DNA of 64,000 nt from positions 233,113,206-233,177,205 of the forward strand of contig NC_071354.1 of the NCBI RefSeq assembly GCF_943734655.1. Reading direction: 5' to 3'. Each line of letters begins with the position of its first letter. The first letter of the stretch is position 1. The notes below the pieces were generated by a model, which saw nothing but the letters and a program-made list of their open reading frames with translations, had not been told where the DNA came from and ran no database searches. Positions 43,501 to 55,925 of this stretch are shown in pieces. Origin of the DNA: Sabethes cyaneus (Eukaryota; Arthropoda; Insecta; Diptera; Culicidae). The position numbers and the translations under genes were made by a program.

Positions 43501-46500
43501 TACCCGATTTAACGCCCTCTCGTTTCTTAATTCAGTGTTCTTGCCAAGTTTATCGTTTTTACGGGTTATACACTCATGCCTGATTCGTCAAGCGACCTTT
43601 ATTCAGTACTTCACTATACTTCTTGCTAGTACCTAACTAAAGTTTAGGTTTTACGCACGCTTCGACGCTGTGTATATACCACATGCACAACCGCAGAGGA
43701 AAAGTTAAATGGAGATTCCATTTCTAAAATGGAATGGGAAGAAAATCTTCCACTCATACACGTAAAATACTCAAAGTTCAGAAATATTTATTCTTTTTTT
43801 GCTGCTTCGTAGAATTTCAGAATGTAAACAATCCGAAAAAAATTACAAAAATTATAAATTCAACTAGCATGAATCACAAAATATTCACTTTATGCATAAC
43901 TGTTTATCCACAAATGATTTCGATTTGCGTTAGTGATTTCGTAGTGTAGTTCGCTTTACTTTAAGTAGGAGTAAGAATAGCATTTAGAATGATTTAGGTG
44001 AAAGCGCAATTTTACTCTTCAAAAATTGGCTCAATCATAAAGCAATTTCCAACATTTTTGCAAAAAGGTTTTATAGGGATATACGTAATGTATACTGTTT
44101 CGTTTTTCGTTCAAACTTGATTGCCTCTTCATAACAAGTTAAGCCGTTAAGTGATTCTTCTAGCATAAGCTTCCAAAGAACAGTTAAGAAATCAATTCAA
44201 TTCATCTATAAAACCACTCTGCTGGAGGGTTGTTTTAACTTCACTTTCCGTTGCTCAAAAACAATTTTTTGTGCGTCTGCATTTTATTACCTTTTTCTTG
44301 GCGTCTTCGGTTTGATCAAACAGTTAATAAAATACTAGGAATCAAAATAATACTTTCGATCTAGTCTGTCTTTCATTTAGCTAAGTTATTTCACGTAGGA
44401 TGTTGCTTCATTCTTCGGCGCAGCACATCATCACTTCTGAAAAAGGCGTTTGCATATCTTTCATCAGGGCCCTACTGATTCGAGAGTAGGTACCTACTTT
44501 TTCTCGTTTCACACTTCAACGACCGTTTGAACCTTCCCCCTCCTTCGATTTGCTTGCTCGTTGCTCGCCCAGTCAGCGTAAGAAACTCATTGAATTTAAC
44601 GGCAGCTTGCGCGAAAATTAAGCCTACCATCAAAGAGCCGGCGCGCACGTAAAACCAGCCTAAGAAGAATGTTTACTACGGAAAAACATCTTCAAAGAAT
44701 CTAATTATCGGAAAAGCTTTTCCTATTGGACTATTAACTTATTGGCCAGACAGCGGTATCATTTTTCGTCCTCCGTGACAAAATCGTCTTCCAGGTAATC
44801 ATTTTGGTTTGTCATTTGAATCTTTTCTCTCTCCCCCCCACCCAGTTCAGGGGGGGCGTGAAGGGATATAATATTCCCAAAACCGCAATAATGGTCGATG
44901 TCGATTGTGGAATATTTCCACTTCGTTTTCTATTCGTTACAGATTAGAAGAAGGTTCTATTCGACTTTTCCTAGAAGCAATATGGTTTGACAGGGAAGCG
45001 ATTGTTCAACAACAAATCAGTTTCACTTTTCCGCCACTCGTTTGTCGTTGACCAAGCGTCTCCACCAATTTTGATTACTTTGGAGACGGATTATTATTTA
45101 CCTTTTGCTTGGTAGTATTGGAAGTGAATCTAATACAGCCCACGCATAAAATGAAAATTACGAATCATTTAATCTGAAAGTGGAGAAGGTAATAATTCAT
45201 GGCAAATAATGTTAGAAACTGTTGTGTTTTCGCAGCTTCGTTTAGAGCAAACTGCAGAAGCCAGTCTTGATTATGAAATGCAAATGTGTATTCCCTTGGT
45301 TATCATAGAATGATGAAAGTAGGTTCAAATAACAATAGATTTATCACTGTCAGCACGATCTTTCCAGCAACCTACTTTCTTCTACCAGGAAACACCCACA
45401 ACAACGCCCAGACTTTTCCACCAATACAAACTAATTTACATAAAATGGGAAATCTCATCAATGCTGTGTACACTCCCTGCTGGCAACACAACAACAATAA
45501 TAATAATAATCTGACACCAAATCCCTGACAAAAGCAAATATTATTGTTTGTCACAAGATTCCTACGAGATAGTGTCAGAGTGTCAAATGTTTGCTTTGCA
45601 CAATGCCCAAAGCACGCTGGGCTTGCATCAGCCAGCCAGTGAGTGAGGCCGTACCAACCTACCTTTTCTTCGATGACGGCCGGTGTTCTGCAGGTTGTTA
45701 TCCAGGAAGTATCCATCCAGTGAGTTGAACAGTGCCAACAGATACACTAGCATAAGCTTTTCCAGCCACATTTTCCCCTGTTCGTCGTTTCACCGCGCCA
45801 CCTTGTTTTGTTCACTACGTTTTGCGTTTTTTTTTCTCTTCTCGCTTCCTATAAGGACGGCTCGGCCTCAAAGCAATTCTTTGATTTCGAAACCCACGGA
45901 TGCGAACATTTTATCTTCAACCACTCGCTTCATGTCGTTCTTCAAAACACCCGGTGTAAAGCATTATCGGGGCCCGCACTCACATTCCGTTCGTTACTAA
46001 GCATTCGGTTTTTTTTTAATCCACATCCGTTTTTATGACTTCCTTCCTTTTCCGACTTGCCGTGCGCTGCCGTGCAGCGTGCAATGACAGACCGAGGAAT
46101 TTTTTTCTTTACTTTTTTTGCACCACTTTATTTCTCGATCCGAACACGAGAAAAACTCACGAGGCGAAAGTTGGAAACAATTCAACTTTTACGGTTATTG
46201 CAATACGACAGCAGACGGTTTTCCGCCTTTATGCGGATGTTATACTATGCTCATCCTTCTTCACTTCTTCTGCATTCCGGCAAACCGGCCACCGGAGAGA
46301 TCGCACTTTCACGCGGCGGCAAAACGTTACGCAGCACTCAACTCAAACAGCATTTTCCGAAAATCCCTAGAAATGTGGGAAAACGGCCCCGCGAGGAAAG
46401 TGTTTAGCATATAAATGAACGATTAATTTATGGTTATGTCCTGCTGCTGCTGCTGCTACGACTGCTGGTCCGCAAACTGGGTGCGACCGTCAGGTCAGAG

Positions 46501-48540
46501 TCTCGTGATTAGCCAAAGTTCCCGGGGAGAAAAATGAAGCCAGCACTTAGGCTTTATACGTTTTTTCACACCACGGCAAAGGCTCCTGCAAAGTAATGAT
46601 TCTATTCGGCGAACCTGTCGCGTTCGGTCCGCGCGTGGGGTGCGATGTAAATTGTAATCCTGATTACATGCTGTTTGCCCAAGCTGATCCCGATTAAGTT
46701 GTGTGCCCGACGGTATGCTTCGTCGGAATCCGTTGGAGGAATTACTTTTCAAATGCTGCCCCAGCACCAGGGGAGGGTCGAAGACTGAGAGGGACAGACG
46801 GAGCGGTGAATGAAAGTGCGACAAATGCGACGGCAGCGGCGGAGATCGTTAGATTTGAGATAATTCCGAAGCCTACTCGCAATTTATCCTCGGAATGTTT
46901 AAGCGAGATTTTCGTCGGTAAGATTAAGTTTTATGTCTACTGAGCTGTAACCTACTTCTTTTCTTCAATGTTTTAAACACTGTCATTCAGCGGTATTTAG
47001 AGGAAGAATTTCAATATAAACATTTTTGCACAGCATAACAGCTCACTTTAACTATTCAATTAACCTAAACTCGAAGCGCTAGTTTTCAGCTAACATTTTA
47101 ACTGCATTAACTCGAACATATTCAGTGACGTATTGGAAGCAACTTTTTTCCCGTTCACCCCACACTCCAAACTATTGATCTTTTTTTTAAGTTTGATTCA
47201 AACCGGGAAACCCTTCGAGTATCGAACATCCGAACATCGTCGCAATCACCCGGATATTCCCAACGGAGGAGGTTACCTGGGGCTACACCGCAATCGAACC
47301 ATTGCTCCGACCTCAGCGGAAAGAACAACAACACACAACCGATGGAATGACAGTCCGGACGTCTCACCCAACAACGGTGTGTCCCCCGCCCGTGTGCACT
47401 GAATCGACGACCAGATTCTGCTCTTCTCAGGGAACAGGGAGCGAACGCTGGCTGGCTGGCTGGCCTCGGGTTGAGTTGAAATTCGCACTCGCGGCTCCGG
47501 GGCAGTGGAAAAGTCCCAACCGAACGCATTGGATTCGCACCAGTGACTAAAACCGTCCTCGGTTTCTCGGCTGTCCTGCTGATTTTGCATTCCCACAAAA
47601 CACACGTGAGTCGGAGATCGCAGTGCTCGAATGCGGCGCAGTGCGCATGAGCCGTACGCGGGCTGCTCGAATTTTGAGCTACAGTCCCATCTGCCATCCT
47701 GCCTGAATGGATGACGTTGACGAACGTGTGGCCCACAAGCTACCTGACCATCGACAAGGTAGCACTCGGGATGAAACAGGAACCGTTGTCAGTCCAAATG
47801 CATCCTGATTTACGTAACCACCAAGTGAGAACAACATGTTGACCTGAGAGGATAAAAAATTCGATTGATAGTGGAAAGAGGAAAAAAAGGAAAACCAATT
47901 ACTTTCTGCCGGCAAAGCAGCGAAGCCGTGCCAACCGTATAAGTTACACAGCCAGCCAGCTAGTCAGCCTAACCACTAGTAAATATTGTGATTGGTTGGT
48001 CGGTGCAAAAGCAACAACAGAAAAAAAACTATTGCTCTGTTTACCAGGCATCCCGACAGACATCCGAAAGCTAACCGTATTTGGACGAGGGAAAAACATT
48101 CGATAGACTAGCACGGGCGACCGAATTCAAATATTTCTGGTTGTTTGCTTATTTTGTGTTCAGTCTTTCCGGGAGTTATAAATCGGATGGATGATTTCTC
48201 CAGCCAATAACTGTTTGGACACACGAAAAATATTTGCAGTTATTCGAGATTCTATCGTAGGCAAAACTGGAACGATTTATCAGCATGTTTTCCTATCAAC
48301 GCACAATAAACAATAGAGAAATCAGAGAAAGAAAAAATAAGCTCGTGATTGTATGTTACTTGATGAATGGCATCCAATTTTACATACTGAACAAAGAAAG
48401 TCGAGCAAATTCTGTTCTATTTTTGTTCATTTTTTGTTCATTGAGCTATAATTTTGTCTACCGAAAATCACGTCAAGTTGGGTTATGGGTTCAACAAATT
48501 CAAGGTCTAATTAAAATTATAGTTTAGGTCATTACCAGTA
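43501..48540. other. Unassigned, apparently low-copy DNA, GC-richer at 45.6-47.9 kb
   Basis: No transposon or gene recognised over 5 kb. Simple repeats occur at 45482-45512 (ACAACAATAATAAT), 46440-46457 (CTGCTG) and 47448-47463 (CTGG). The section 46.0-47.9 kb is rich in CG dinucleotides and carries overlapping open frames on both strands, the longest being 193 codons on the minus strand (47155-47736). None has domain motifs or flanking splice logic that I can defend. This is the most gene-like part of the window and could be upstream exon or promoter DNA of a neighbouring gene. Confidence 0.4.
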
Positions 48541-48544
48541 TTTT

Positions 48545-48950
48545 ATTTTGTCCTTCCGGTGTTGGAGCACTGAAAGGAGGGGAGGGGGGCGAAAAAAAAC
48601 TAAGAAATTTTTTTAATCGGGCAAAAAAATGCATTTTTACTTTAAGTTTAAACGTGAAAACCAAATCAACTCTTTTTATTTACGTACACGTTATTATTTT
48701 ACGTGCAAAGTCCTACAAAAATGATAGAAAAAAATTTCTGCCGGCTTCGGAAATTTGATTGGAATTCAATTCGATTAGAAATGTTAACTCCACTCGTGCA
48801 CTCATTTTTCGAGTTTTTTAGGCTGCAGAGCCCAACGGCAATTGATTTTATGACGTAGATCATGCAAATTATTTTTTTTGCCCCCCGATTTTTCAAGCCA
48901 ATTTCCAAGGAGGGGGGGAGGTGACCAAAACTTTAAAAATAATTTGCTAT
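48545..48950 (+). repeat. Dispersed repeat, copy 2 (related to 21230-21645)
   Basis: Shares GTCCTTCCGGTGTTGGAGCA, TTTTTTTAATCGGGCAAAAA, AAGTTTAAACGTGAAAACCA, TTTTTCGAGTTTTTTAGG, GCCCCCCGATTTTTCAAGCC and a terminal G-run. It has the same orientation as the first copy. Confidence 0.75.
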
Positions 48951-49239
48951 GGCCTTATTATTTTATCCACAAAATATATATGTTCGTATGCTATAACTCG
49001 GAAGCGTTCTGCATCAAACTTGCCATACGTGTCCCATAACATATTGGAATAATTATAGAGAAATTGACAAAAGAGCCCTAACAAAGCGGGGAAGGTCCAA
49101 ATAAGATAAAAAGGGCTTTCATTTTAGCGCATTAAGCAATTTCCGTAATGAAAACAGATGAGTAGATTTATACAAATTATCAAATTTCATAACATTTGGT
49201 ACACACACATACAGTACATGGATTTATTATTGACAGGGC

Positions 49240-49870
49240 CGCACAGTGGGACGGATTAAAAAGAATACGGACATCGATATTTGTGACGAAACTACTAAAG
49301 ATATCAACTAAATGTCTTCTGCAAAGTTTCTTCGCATTATAAGAACTTTTTTATGGTGTTGGAAAATTTGGGATTAAGGGGATACCACAACAGATAGAAA
49401 AAATAACTTTTTAGTTTTAAGCTTAACGTCTTCGATTGGTAAGAAATATTTGTAGACATTATTATTTTAAGCAACTTCACTGAAGAAAGAAAGTGGCTAT
49501 CTCTTAAGGGAAAAAAGTTACGGAGCGAATCTTGCGGGTACCCCCTTAATATTGGTTTTTTTACATAGCTCTTTTATTTCAAGTCTTATAAACAAGAAAT
49601 GTTCTGCAAAGTTGTAGACAATGCTAATTTGCATATTTTTGTAAAATATTTGGAAATTCTACAATTGCCGGTTTTCAATTTGTTGAAATTTTTTGCTTTT
49701 TTATTTGCAAACTTTAAGGTGATGTATCTTGAGTAGTAGCAGAATGTAGCAGCTGACTTATAATGTTTTTGCAACATCCACTCTTTATGTATAAGAGCAT
49801 GTATAAATGACAGTGGGATCTCATGGGCCAAATGAGTAAACTGCATTTTAGTTTATCAGTTTTACAGTAC
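49240..49870 (+). repeat. Foldback left arm
   Basis: About 630 bp, from GCACAGTGGGACGG to CATTTGGCCCATGAG and TTTTAGTTTATCAG, mirrored at 50590-51228. A short open frame (MQFTHLAHEIPLSFIHALIH on the minus strand) occurs in both arms only because the arms are similar. Confidence 0.88.
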
Positions 49871-50034
49871 AAAAGAACGTTTAAAGTCGTACAAATCTCA
49901 TGTTACCTTAAATTAGCTGATTTCTTTTACTAAACATGTCTTATATATACACAAACATAAAAACAAATTAAGGCACGAATGCCATAACCAGGGTGAAAGT
50001 AAAGTAAAGCCTAGATGCTATTTTCGAAACTTGG

Positions 50035-50165
50035 CACTTTGTTTTTTATTACGACAGACTTCACAGCCAGTTGTAGGAATTCAGGACAATTGTAGGGATA
50101 GTGCTGCGATTCTATCGCAGCATCTACCAGTCAAGATTCGAACAGGCGACAAGTTGTTAGGTACA
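50035..50165 (-). mobile_element. tRNA-derived SINE (family S), in the foldback loop
   Basis: On the minus strand: CTGTTCGAATCTTGACTGG (B box), CACTATCCCTACAATTGTCC and GGCTGTGAAGTCTGTCGTAA. It matches the other family-S copies but is more diverged and has lost part of its head. Confidence 0.65.
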
Positions 50166-50589
50166 TATTATTTACTTTGATTCTCTAACAGGTAACATCG
50201 AAAAAAACCGTACGTTCGAGCTAATGACTTTTTTTCCACGATTCCCATGTCTCCAGCGGTATATCTAAATATTTTTTAAAAATCAAATGTATTACAAAAT
50301 TTAAATAAAGCATATGAACAACTCACAAAAATGATGAGGTCGATTAATTTGTTCTAAATGATCTTTTCTCTAAAAGTAAAAATGACGGAATAATCTTTTT
50401 ACAATTCTCATGAATTCTTGGTTTTGAAAGATGAAAACTCTCGAACGCATGGTCAGAATGTTGTAATGTTGTTTCCAAAATGCCAAGAAGTCTATTGTAA
50501 ACAAACTTTTTATATTGTTCGTTCAAAACAAATTTCATAAGTTGCTCTAAGGATCTAGGTCAGCAGGCGGTCTTTCTCGTTGGAGGGTT

Positions 50590-51228
50590 AAATCTTCAAA
50601 ACTGAAAAACTTAAATGCAATTTACTCATTTGGCCCATGAGATCCCATTGTCATTTATACATGCTCTTATACATAAAGAGTGGATGTTGCAAAAACATTA
50701 TAAGTCAGCTGCTACATTCTGCTACTACTCAAGAAACATCCCCTTAAAGCTTGCAATGAAAAAAGCAAAAAATTTAAATAACTTGAAACCCGGCATTTGT
50801 AGAGTTTCCACATATTTTACAAAAATATGAAAATTAGTATTGTCTACAAATTTGCAGAACATTTCATGTTTATAAGAGTTGAAATAAAAGAGCTATGTGA
50901 AAAATACCAATATTAAGGGGGTACCCGCAAGTTTCGCTCCGTAACTTTTTTCCCTTAAGAGATAGCCACTTTCTTTCTTCAGTGAAGTTTCTCAAAACAA
51001 TATTACCTACAAATGTTTCTCACCAATCGAAGACGGTAAGCTTGAAACTAAAAAGTTATTTTTTCTATCTGTTGTGGTATCCCCTTAATCCCAAATTTTA
51101 CAATACTATTATAAAGTTCTTATAAATCGAAGAAACATTGCAGAAGACAGTAAGTTGATATCTTTGGTAGTTTCATCGCAAATATCGATGTCCGTATTCT
51201 TTTGAATCCGTCCCACTGTGGGCCGGCG
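50590..51228 (-). repeat. Foldback right arm
   Basis: Reverse complement of 49240-49870 with scattered differences, ending AATCCGTCCCACTGTGGGCC and then GGCGCTAG. The loop between the arms is about 720 bp. Confidence 0.88.
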
Positions 51229-52749
51229 CTAGTCAATTTGTCACTCCAAGCTAATCCTCAAAATGGCGCCTCCAGAATTTAGTCGTAAAAATAAAGTCGA
51301 TACATTCGGATAGATAATGCGTTTATAACGACGTCAGTACTACAAAATTATTTGTTTGACACTTCCTGTGCAGTAGCATTTTCGCCTTTAGAATTAATTT
51401 TTGCGCCCTATCTAATTAATTTTGCTGTTATTCCAGACTAATCGCTCCTAACCGTAAAATAAATAGTAAAAGTATCGCAATGCGTCGAAAGCTTATCATT
51501 TGTCAAATCAGGTTTAAGATTTCTGCAAGAATTTTAACGATTCTGGCGGAAAAGATTATTTTTTCATGCTCCCAATATCACAGAGAAAACTGAAAGCATT
51601 TTCTGAGGATCCTTCTATGTAACAACCAATTTCGCTGCACCAGCTTTGTTGTTCGAAGAGTGCAACATAAATATTGTTTCAGACCTTCAGGAGTTTCCTC
51701 CTATTGATTCCGGTTGACACCTCCTGACACCATCCTCCAGTCTTCCACTCATATGATGCCCCTGTATTTACGAATTTATCATATAATGCATATAATGAAT
51801 TTATTACATGATATATAATGAAATGAAATTAATATTGATAAAAATAGAACGAGCTCACCAGCAATCCTTTGAATCAGATATAGTTGCATCATTTGAGTTT
51901 CCATCAGTTATCATTTTCATATCAGTTATCATTTATCAGTTTCCATGTTATTCTTAATGACTTTAGAGTATATGTTGGGACTTACCTATCAACGGGTCGA
52001 GTGGATCGACCGTTTGCCCAAAATGACAATTTTGATATCAGGCAGCCGAGATTCACGCAGCATCGCACCTTTTAGCTTAACTACTCAATCTTAAGAAAAG
52101 AGCATTACCGGGTATGACCACGTGGAGGCGCTAGGTAGGAACTTGAGATGGCTAGAGCTATGTTGGAGCTATGCTAATGCTACAGCATTCACATCCCCTA
52201 AAGTAAAAGGTTTTTCAGCTCCCAAAGCCACAAATCAAGCCCAAAATCAAGCATTTAGACTTATTTTCGGTTTTTTAATCCATTCTATTTACGTAAAAAT
52301 TGTGATTTTGGTAAGTAAAACGGTAATTTTTACTTCAATATTCAATACGGTCTAACAAAAAAGGGCCGACCTGGACCGATGTGTTCTCATTTAATTTCGG
52401 AGGTCAATATATTACTAAACATTTGTACCAAATTTGATTTGCTGCTTTTGAGCATTTTTTACGTTATTAACATTTGAAAACACCATCTTTTTTAGAAAAA
52501 ATGCCTGTAGCTTCGGAACCAAAGGAGATAGCAACTTGATTCCTTCGAACAAAATGTGCGTTTTCCATGCGTGTGAAAGTGCTCAGAAGGCATGATTTGT
52601 GAGAAATAAACACGAAAGAAGATATAAAGAGAAAACGGATTTTTTAGGTCTACCCGACCAAAAAACTTTAAATAGCTCCAACCCATCAACCACAAGAGAT
52701 AGAACTTCAATTTCTTTGGCAAAGTTACTTAAAATTTAATGTTCTATAG
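51229..52749. other. Interior of the hAT-like element, unassigned
   Basis: No transposase or other protein recognised. A short tandem patch of CAGTTATCATTT-like units lies at 51905-51940. Confidence 0.35.
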
Positions 52750-52872
52750 CAGCGGTTCCCAAATGGAGGTTCGCGAACCCCCAGGGGTACGCCAAAACTT
52801 TAGTTCGCTTCAGAATAGTATAGGGAAATCCGTCAGGGGGTACGCGAACCGAAAAAAGGTTGGGGCCCGCTG
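52750..52872. mobile_element. Small hAT MITE
   Basis: Termini CAGCGGTTCCCAA and, complemented, CAGCGGGCCCCAA are bracketed by a perfect 8-bp duplication TTCTATAG (52742-52749 and 52873-52880). The 123-bp body also has inner inverted blocks (GGTTCGCGAACC and GGTACGCGAACC). Confidence 0.9.
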
Positions 52873-53080
52873 TTCTATAGCTTTACTGAACATTTTATTC
52901 AGCTAAATTAAGCCATCAAAAAGTTTATATTTTGCACTCGCTTACTATGATGGTCACCCTAATGTCATATACACTAAAAAATGCGGAAGTTAAAATAACG
53001 AATTTACTCCGAACACCGAATTTACTTTTGTCCACCTAGATTTGGGTTTCATCCCACGGTGCGCCGGCCCTGATTATCGA

Positions 53081-53879
53081 AGACAATAACATTAGCCAGC
53101 TACCATTACAGCAAAAGGTCGTGCTACAATGACAATGGAGTGCAGTTCATCCCAAAAAAACCTGATTTAATCCACCTATTGGTGAAAGGAACCTTTGTTA
53201 TACGGTCTTACTTGCTATTTGAGATAGAAATCGACACGTCTTCGGAACATAATTCATCTATTAGTTAACGTTGCATTGTGCGTTGGTTTACATAAAAATT
53301 TTGGAAATTGAATAAGCTTACAAAATTTGAACAAAATAGTAGCACTTACAAATTTTGATAGTTCTTTTTCTCATGAAATTGCTGAGTAAGTTGTTACTAA
53401 TGTGGGTAAGTGCAAGTAAAAGTAAGTTGTAAGAAGAAATATTATTCTTTAACATATACATTGCGTAGTAAAGGTCTAGTTTATAGGTTTTTGAACTATG
53501 CATAACTATGCATCATTAAGGTTTTCTTGAAAAAAATTCATCAATTTTTATTAACCTTCGGTTACTCACGCTGTTGTATACTGAATAACATGTGTAGGTT
53601 TTTGAATGCCATATTTACCAATCGGAGTTTAACTAACGTATATTCTTCAAAAAAATGTTCAGCAAAATGTCTGAATTATTCAATGCAATAATACTTTAAA
53701 TTGTTAGGAAAATAGATCAGCATAAACCGAGATCACAGAAACGAAGCAAGCAGCATGTGAGGTGTACGTGTACCGCTATTGGCCCCAAACTGGAATTTTT
53801 TCACGTTACTTCATATGGAAAAATGATGTCTGTATGTAGCAAAACTATCAGCAAATGTAAAATGTTTAAAATGTATCCG
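53081..53879. other. Unassigned AT-rich DNA
   Basis: No gene recognised. Confidence 0.35.
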
Positions 53880-54325
53880 TCAGTTGGTAGTCGAGTAATT
53901 CGGGGTTAAAATCAGGGTATTTTTATAATCAAAGTTCTACAGTTCCTAAACAAGCAAACATAGAGGTATACTATTTTCAGCAAAGTTGTGTATTTTTACT
54001 ATTTGTATAACTTTGTAAAACATGAAAAAGTCATACAACAATTACAAAAAGAGCTAAAATAGAAAAACTGATTTTACAAATACAGAAACAATAAATAAGA
54101 TTTCTCTGTCTTCGCTTCTATCTCAGGTTACAGTCTTCAGCAAAATTTCTTGTAATAATATGCTCTAAAACTTTGCAGAACATATCAATGTGTTATATTG
54201 AAACTGAAAAAAAATTTTTTTTCACTTTTAGGGGGATTAATCCAAATTTAAATTGCACCAGATGATAGAGCATTCAATTTCAAGAAACTCTTCCAAAGGT
54301 TCGATAAACTTAAAAACAAGTTTTG
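53880..54325 (-). repeat. Partial, inverted copy of the 42118-42733 MITE family
   Basis: Blocks such as AAATCAGGGTATTTTTATAA, AGTTCCTAAACAAGCAAA, ACAGTCTTCAGCAAAATTTC, CAATGTGTTATATTGAAACT and AAACTCTTCCAAAGGTTC are the reverse complement of the interior at 42.2-42.67 kb. The CAGTAATG termini are absent. Confidence 0.8.
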
Positions 54326-54349
54326 CTAGTCAAAACTCTAGTGCGCACG

Positions 54350-55195
54350 TTTTCTTTGGTTTTGGGTTATTGTGCGCGCGAGTAACTGTGTTGCAAAAGT
54401 TGGCGCGAGCGTTCGAGGATTGATATCTTTTGACCGGTAAAACCAATTCTTCTGAAATTTTGCATATATATTCGTAGTGTCAAAACCTCTCGTTTGATAT
54501 TAAAATAATTGAAATTAGGTAAATTATCTTGGTTAAAATCATTGTAAATTATTGTTAATTTTGGTGTGGTGTATACGATTGCTCATAACTTTCAAATTAA
54601 ACGTCCAATCCAAAAACCATTCAATAGTGATCTATCCGGCTATATTAGCTGCCAAATAAAACTAATAGCGCATAAATCGGCTTGGCCATCTCTGAGAAAC
54701 AGGCGATCATTTGAACCTTATCAAAAATGGTTTTTTAAGGCTAACTTTTAAACTGCTTGTCCGTTTTCAATAAAACTTGGTAAAAAGTTTAGTAACAGCA
54801 AGAGCTTTCGTTTGGTACTAAGATCGTTAAAATTGGTTGCGTAGTTCAGGAGAAACGCGTGTCACGTAGTTTTCACATTTTTGCTTATAACTTTTAAACG
54901 AAACGTCGGACCGCAAAGCAATTCAATAGTGATATACTAGACAATAATACCTTTCAAACAAAAGTAAAAGCGATCAAATCGGTTCAGCCATCTTCGAGAA
55001 ACAGGCGATAGAAAATGAGCTGCACACACACACATACACACATACACACATACACACACACACACAGACATTGCTCAGTTCGTCGAGCTCTATCGATTGG
55101 TATATGTGATTCGGCCCTACGGGCCTCGGATCAATTTCGTGTTTTTCGACCAATTTCTAAACCTTTGTTATATAGTATAACAAAGGTAAAAATCG
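54350..55195. repeat. Long AT-rich repeat with (CA)n, mosquito-like in style
   Basis: Internal direct repeats are visible: two blocks of roughly 240 bp each contain AACTTTnAAA...CAATAGTGAT, a GCGCATAAATCGGCT/GCGATCAAATCGGTT block and GAGAAACAGGCGAT. A (CACA/TACA)n tract at 55023-55070 is followed by TTGCTCAGTTCGTCGAGCTC, TTCGGCCCTACGGGCCTCGG and the terminal palindrome CCTTTGTTATATAGTATAAC. From memory this end sequence is typical of an abundant mosquito repeat; I cannot name it. Confidence 0.55.
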
Positions 55196-55209
55196 ACTAA
55201 ATTGTCCCT

Positions 55210-55435
55210 GGTTCTGCTAGAGAATATAGAGACAATAGAGAAGAGAGGCGGAAACCGAAGATGGAGGGAACAAGCACCAGCGATTTCTGTTAGACTAAGT
55301 ATTGGTGAAATAAGTACCAGGAAGTAGTAGCCCGGCGAGTAGTCCAGGACCAAGTGGAATGGAGACGAATTCTCGCACAGCATATAGCACCCCAGCTCAA
55401 AGCTTCTGCAGAAGTACACAAAAAGGGCTAATAAA
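55210..55435 (+). mobile_element. Decayed RTE-like C-terminal fragment
   Basis: WRRVVQDQVEW-type codons (AGGACCAAGTGGAATGGAGA at about 55349) and a tail QHIAPQLKASAEVH mirror the end of other RTE-like copies. Upstream codons are scrambled. The sequence past the stop resembles the 3' region after 57850, so both belong to one subfamily. Confidence 0.55.
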
Positions 55436-55519
55436 ATGTTAATTCAATAGAAAATAATTACCATTGGAAAAGTCCACCTAAAAAATATTAAAACAAAAGT
55501 ATGATTGAAATTAACCAAA

Positions 55520-55925
55520 ACAGCCCTGTAGCCGCAAGGTTACCGAGTCTGCCTTGACAAGCGAGTGGTCGTGGGTTCGAATCTTAGTAGAATCAGGCAT
55601 TTCGATGTTAAGTGACTTTAGCATGGGTTTATTCCCAGGCCCCTCCTCATCCTCTCTTCTGCATTCTGCATTTACTAAGAATGAAAGCCTCTTGTCAGGG
55701 CAAGTTGTAAGAGTGGTACTTGCTTGAGGTGCGAATGAAGCCTCTTGTCCAAGGACAAATTATAACTAGTCTCCGCACTACCTGGCTCTAGAGCTAGATT
55801 GGTTGAAAAGTAGTAAGAAGCATAGAGGGAAAAAGGGGTGAAAACACACCGACACTTTAAGCACGGATAATAAGCAGTTCGCTCACTCTATAGCGATACT
55901 GCAATAACAACGAAGTGCGGAACAA
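55520..55925 (+). mobile_element. tRNA-derived SINE, second type
   Basis: Head: TAGCCGCAAGGTTACCGAG (A-box-like) and GTGGGTTCGAATCTTAG (B box) about 45 bp apart. The body contains a short internal duplication (GAAAGCCTCTTGTCAGGGCAA and GAAGCCTCTTGTCCAAGGACA). It is not related to family S. It interrupts the 3' region of the RTE-like fragment before it. Confidence 0.65.

Larger units (their letters stand above)
49234..53072. mobile_element. hAT-like non-autonomous element, about 3.8 kb
   Basis: The left end CAGGGCCGCACAGTGGGAC and the complemented right end CAGGGCCGGCGCACCGTGGG match with a 3-bp gap. Eight bases outside each end agree in 7 of 8 positions (ATTATTGA at 49226-49233, ATTATCGA at 53073-53080), the target-duplication length of hAT elements. 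No transposase was found. The left half is a large foldback (49240-51228), and a small hAT MITE sits at 52750-52872. Confidence 0.72.

Noticed and set aside
47155..47736. 193-codon open frame on the minus strand
   Set aside because: Lies in GC-rich DNA with long frames on both strands; no motif, signal peptide or repeat pattern supports translation.
49586..50830. Two copies of a small conserved protein (MQFTHLAHEIPL...)
   Set aside because: The similarity reflects the inverted arms of the foldback; there is no independent sign of coding.
55520..55600. Functional tRNA gene
   Set aside because: Good B box but poor acceptor stem, with a SINE body containing an internal duplication downstream.
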